NCBI RefSeq assembly: GCF_002775205.1
Contig: NC_036445.1
Span: 23,974,953-24,038,952, forward strand
Direction: 5' to 3'
Source: Xiphophorus maculatus
Lineage: Eukaryota; Chordata; Actinopteri; Cyprinodontiformes; Poeciliidae
Length of the DNA stretch: 64,000 bases
In this document: positions 63,335 to 64,000 of the stretch, piece by piece
Numbering within the stretch: the first letter of the stretch is position 1
Layout of the letters: the number at the start of each line of letters is the position of its first letter
Program-made: the position numbers and the translations under genes
The notes under the pieces: model-generated
The model's database searches: none
Told to the model about the DNA's origin: nothing
Seen by the model: only the letters and a program-made list of their open reading frames with translations

Positions 63335-64000
63335 CATGCAATGGTAAGAAGAAAATGCAAAATGTTATTTTAAATTGTGAATTAAATTGATAAAGTTGTT
63401 AATGTGCACAAATAGCTGGAAACTGGGACATTCTTTAAACTTTCCCAGTTGCAGCTTTGCGGGGCTAAATTAGCAACACTTTTACTGAAGACTGAATTGC
63501 TTTACCTTCTAAAGACAAATATTGTGGAATTAAATGCTAGTAATTAATATGATTTATTTTAATTTTCTCAGTCTTACTTTTCCAAATTTAGAAAATCTAA
63601 ATAAAAAACAACAACAACATAATAGCCTAGAAAATTGCACTGCAAAATCACAGATTCCCTAATGTAATAATAAAAAAAATTACATTTGCCATAAAAAAAA
63701 AAATACTCAAAACAAAACATAGAAATAGTTTATTTTGCAGGACAATAAGCTCTTGTTCCACAAAAGAGAAACACTTTGAACTCCTTATTTTTTACAAACA
63801 TGCTGATCTGTCAGCTCATATGGAAAACCACGCAGAGCAGCACATTCAACACTTTCAGAGCTACTTACTCTCCAACGCTGTAGACAATTCCCATAACTGA
63901 AGACGAAGCCGTAGACGCTAAAGAGCTGAAGTCAAGTTGATAGCCTGAAGGCTCACAGCCGAAGTAGCGTTTCCACCTCGGCCCTGCCATCCCCACAATT
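62607..64000 (-). CDS. Upstream (long-isoform) exons of the NCOA7-like gene, partial at right edge
   Basis: Two exons lie upstream of the internal promoter: 62808-62607 and 64000(or beyond)-63869. The downstream one starts VDHLYTFFVQWSPDIY, the signature just before the TLDc part of NCOA7/OXR1, and ends KAAKKWE in phase 0, so it can replace the short first exon directly before IITVKDSK. It joins the upstream exon (ending SSVMGIVYSVGE, donor GTAAGTAG) in phase 2 with no stop. After WSPDIY it diverges strongly from mammalian NCOA7: the usual GFVVVEKEEL stretch is replaced by a lysine- and arginine-rich segment (SKGKKKRCK ... RKKRQSAYHVVSWRRPEHIW). A possible ATG is at 63990, but the frame stays open to the window edge, so the true start is unknown. 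A (TG)n tract lies in the intron. Confidence 0.75.
63281..63330. repeat. (TG)n microsatellite in the NCOA7-like long intron
   Basis: About 25 units with one CG step. Confidence 0.97.

Overview
The window is nuclear DNA of a ray-finned fish, very probably a percomorph teleost. It has intron-rich genes with GT-AG splice sites, dense (CA)n, (AT)n and (ATT)n microsatellites, and relics of typical teleost transposons. The species cannot be named from the sequence. All gene calls come from conceptual translation and splice-site reading; no database search was run.

Layout. 1-26.9 kb holds no gene I can support. It is AT-rich intergenic DNA with old LINE and DNA-transposon relics. 26.9-38.0 kb (minus) is a complete 13-exon TRMT11 (tRNA guanosine-2'-O-methyltransferase catalytic subunit). 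39.2-39.8 kb (plus) is a short Costars-domain gene related to ABRA/STARS, diverging from TRMT11 across a 1.2 kb gap that contains a perfect CArg box. 42.0-44.2 kb (minus) is a complete 5-exon HINT3. 47.9-52.4 kb (minus) is a broken tandem copy of an NCOA7-like TLDc gene. 60.8-64.0 kb (minus, running off the right edge) is the intact NCOA7-like gene. The order TRMT11-HINT3-NCOA7 matches the conserved vertebrate block (human 6q22).

The most interesting region is 47-64 kb. The intact NCOA7-like gene has two alternative starts that splice in the same phase to the same TLDc exons. One is a long-form pair of exons (63869-64000 and 62607-62808). The other is a short first exon (62067-62135) behind a TATA box and two perfect GAAANNGAAA interferon-response elements, the layout of the interferon-inducible short NCOA7 isoform of mammals. 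The predicted short protein is 226 aa. The tandem copy keeps almost every exon but has lost both candidate start codons, one splice acceptor, the reading frame of one exon, a tryptophan (now TGA) and the normal stop. A hAT-type MITE with a clean 8-bp target duplication sits inside its main TLDc exon, a second MITE sits inside an upstream exon, and an internally deleted BED-finger DNA transposon sits in an intron. A third copy may survive only as a 3'-UTR-like fragment near 54 kb. I read this as a small NCOA7-like array in which one copy stayed intact and the others decayed.
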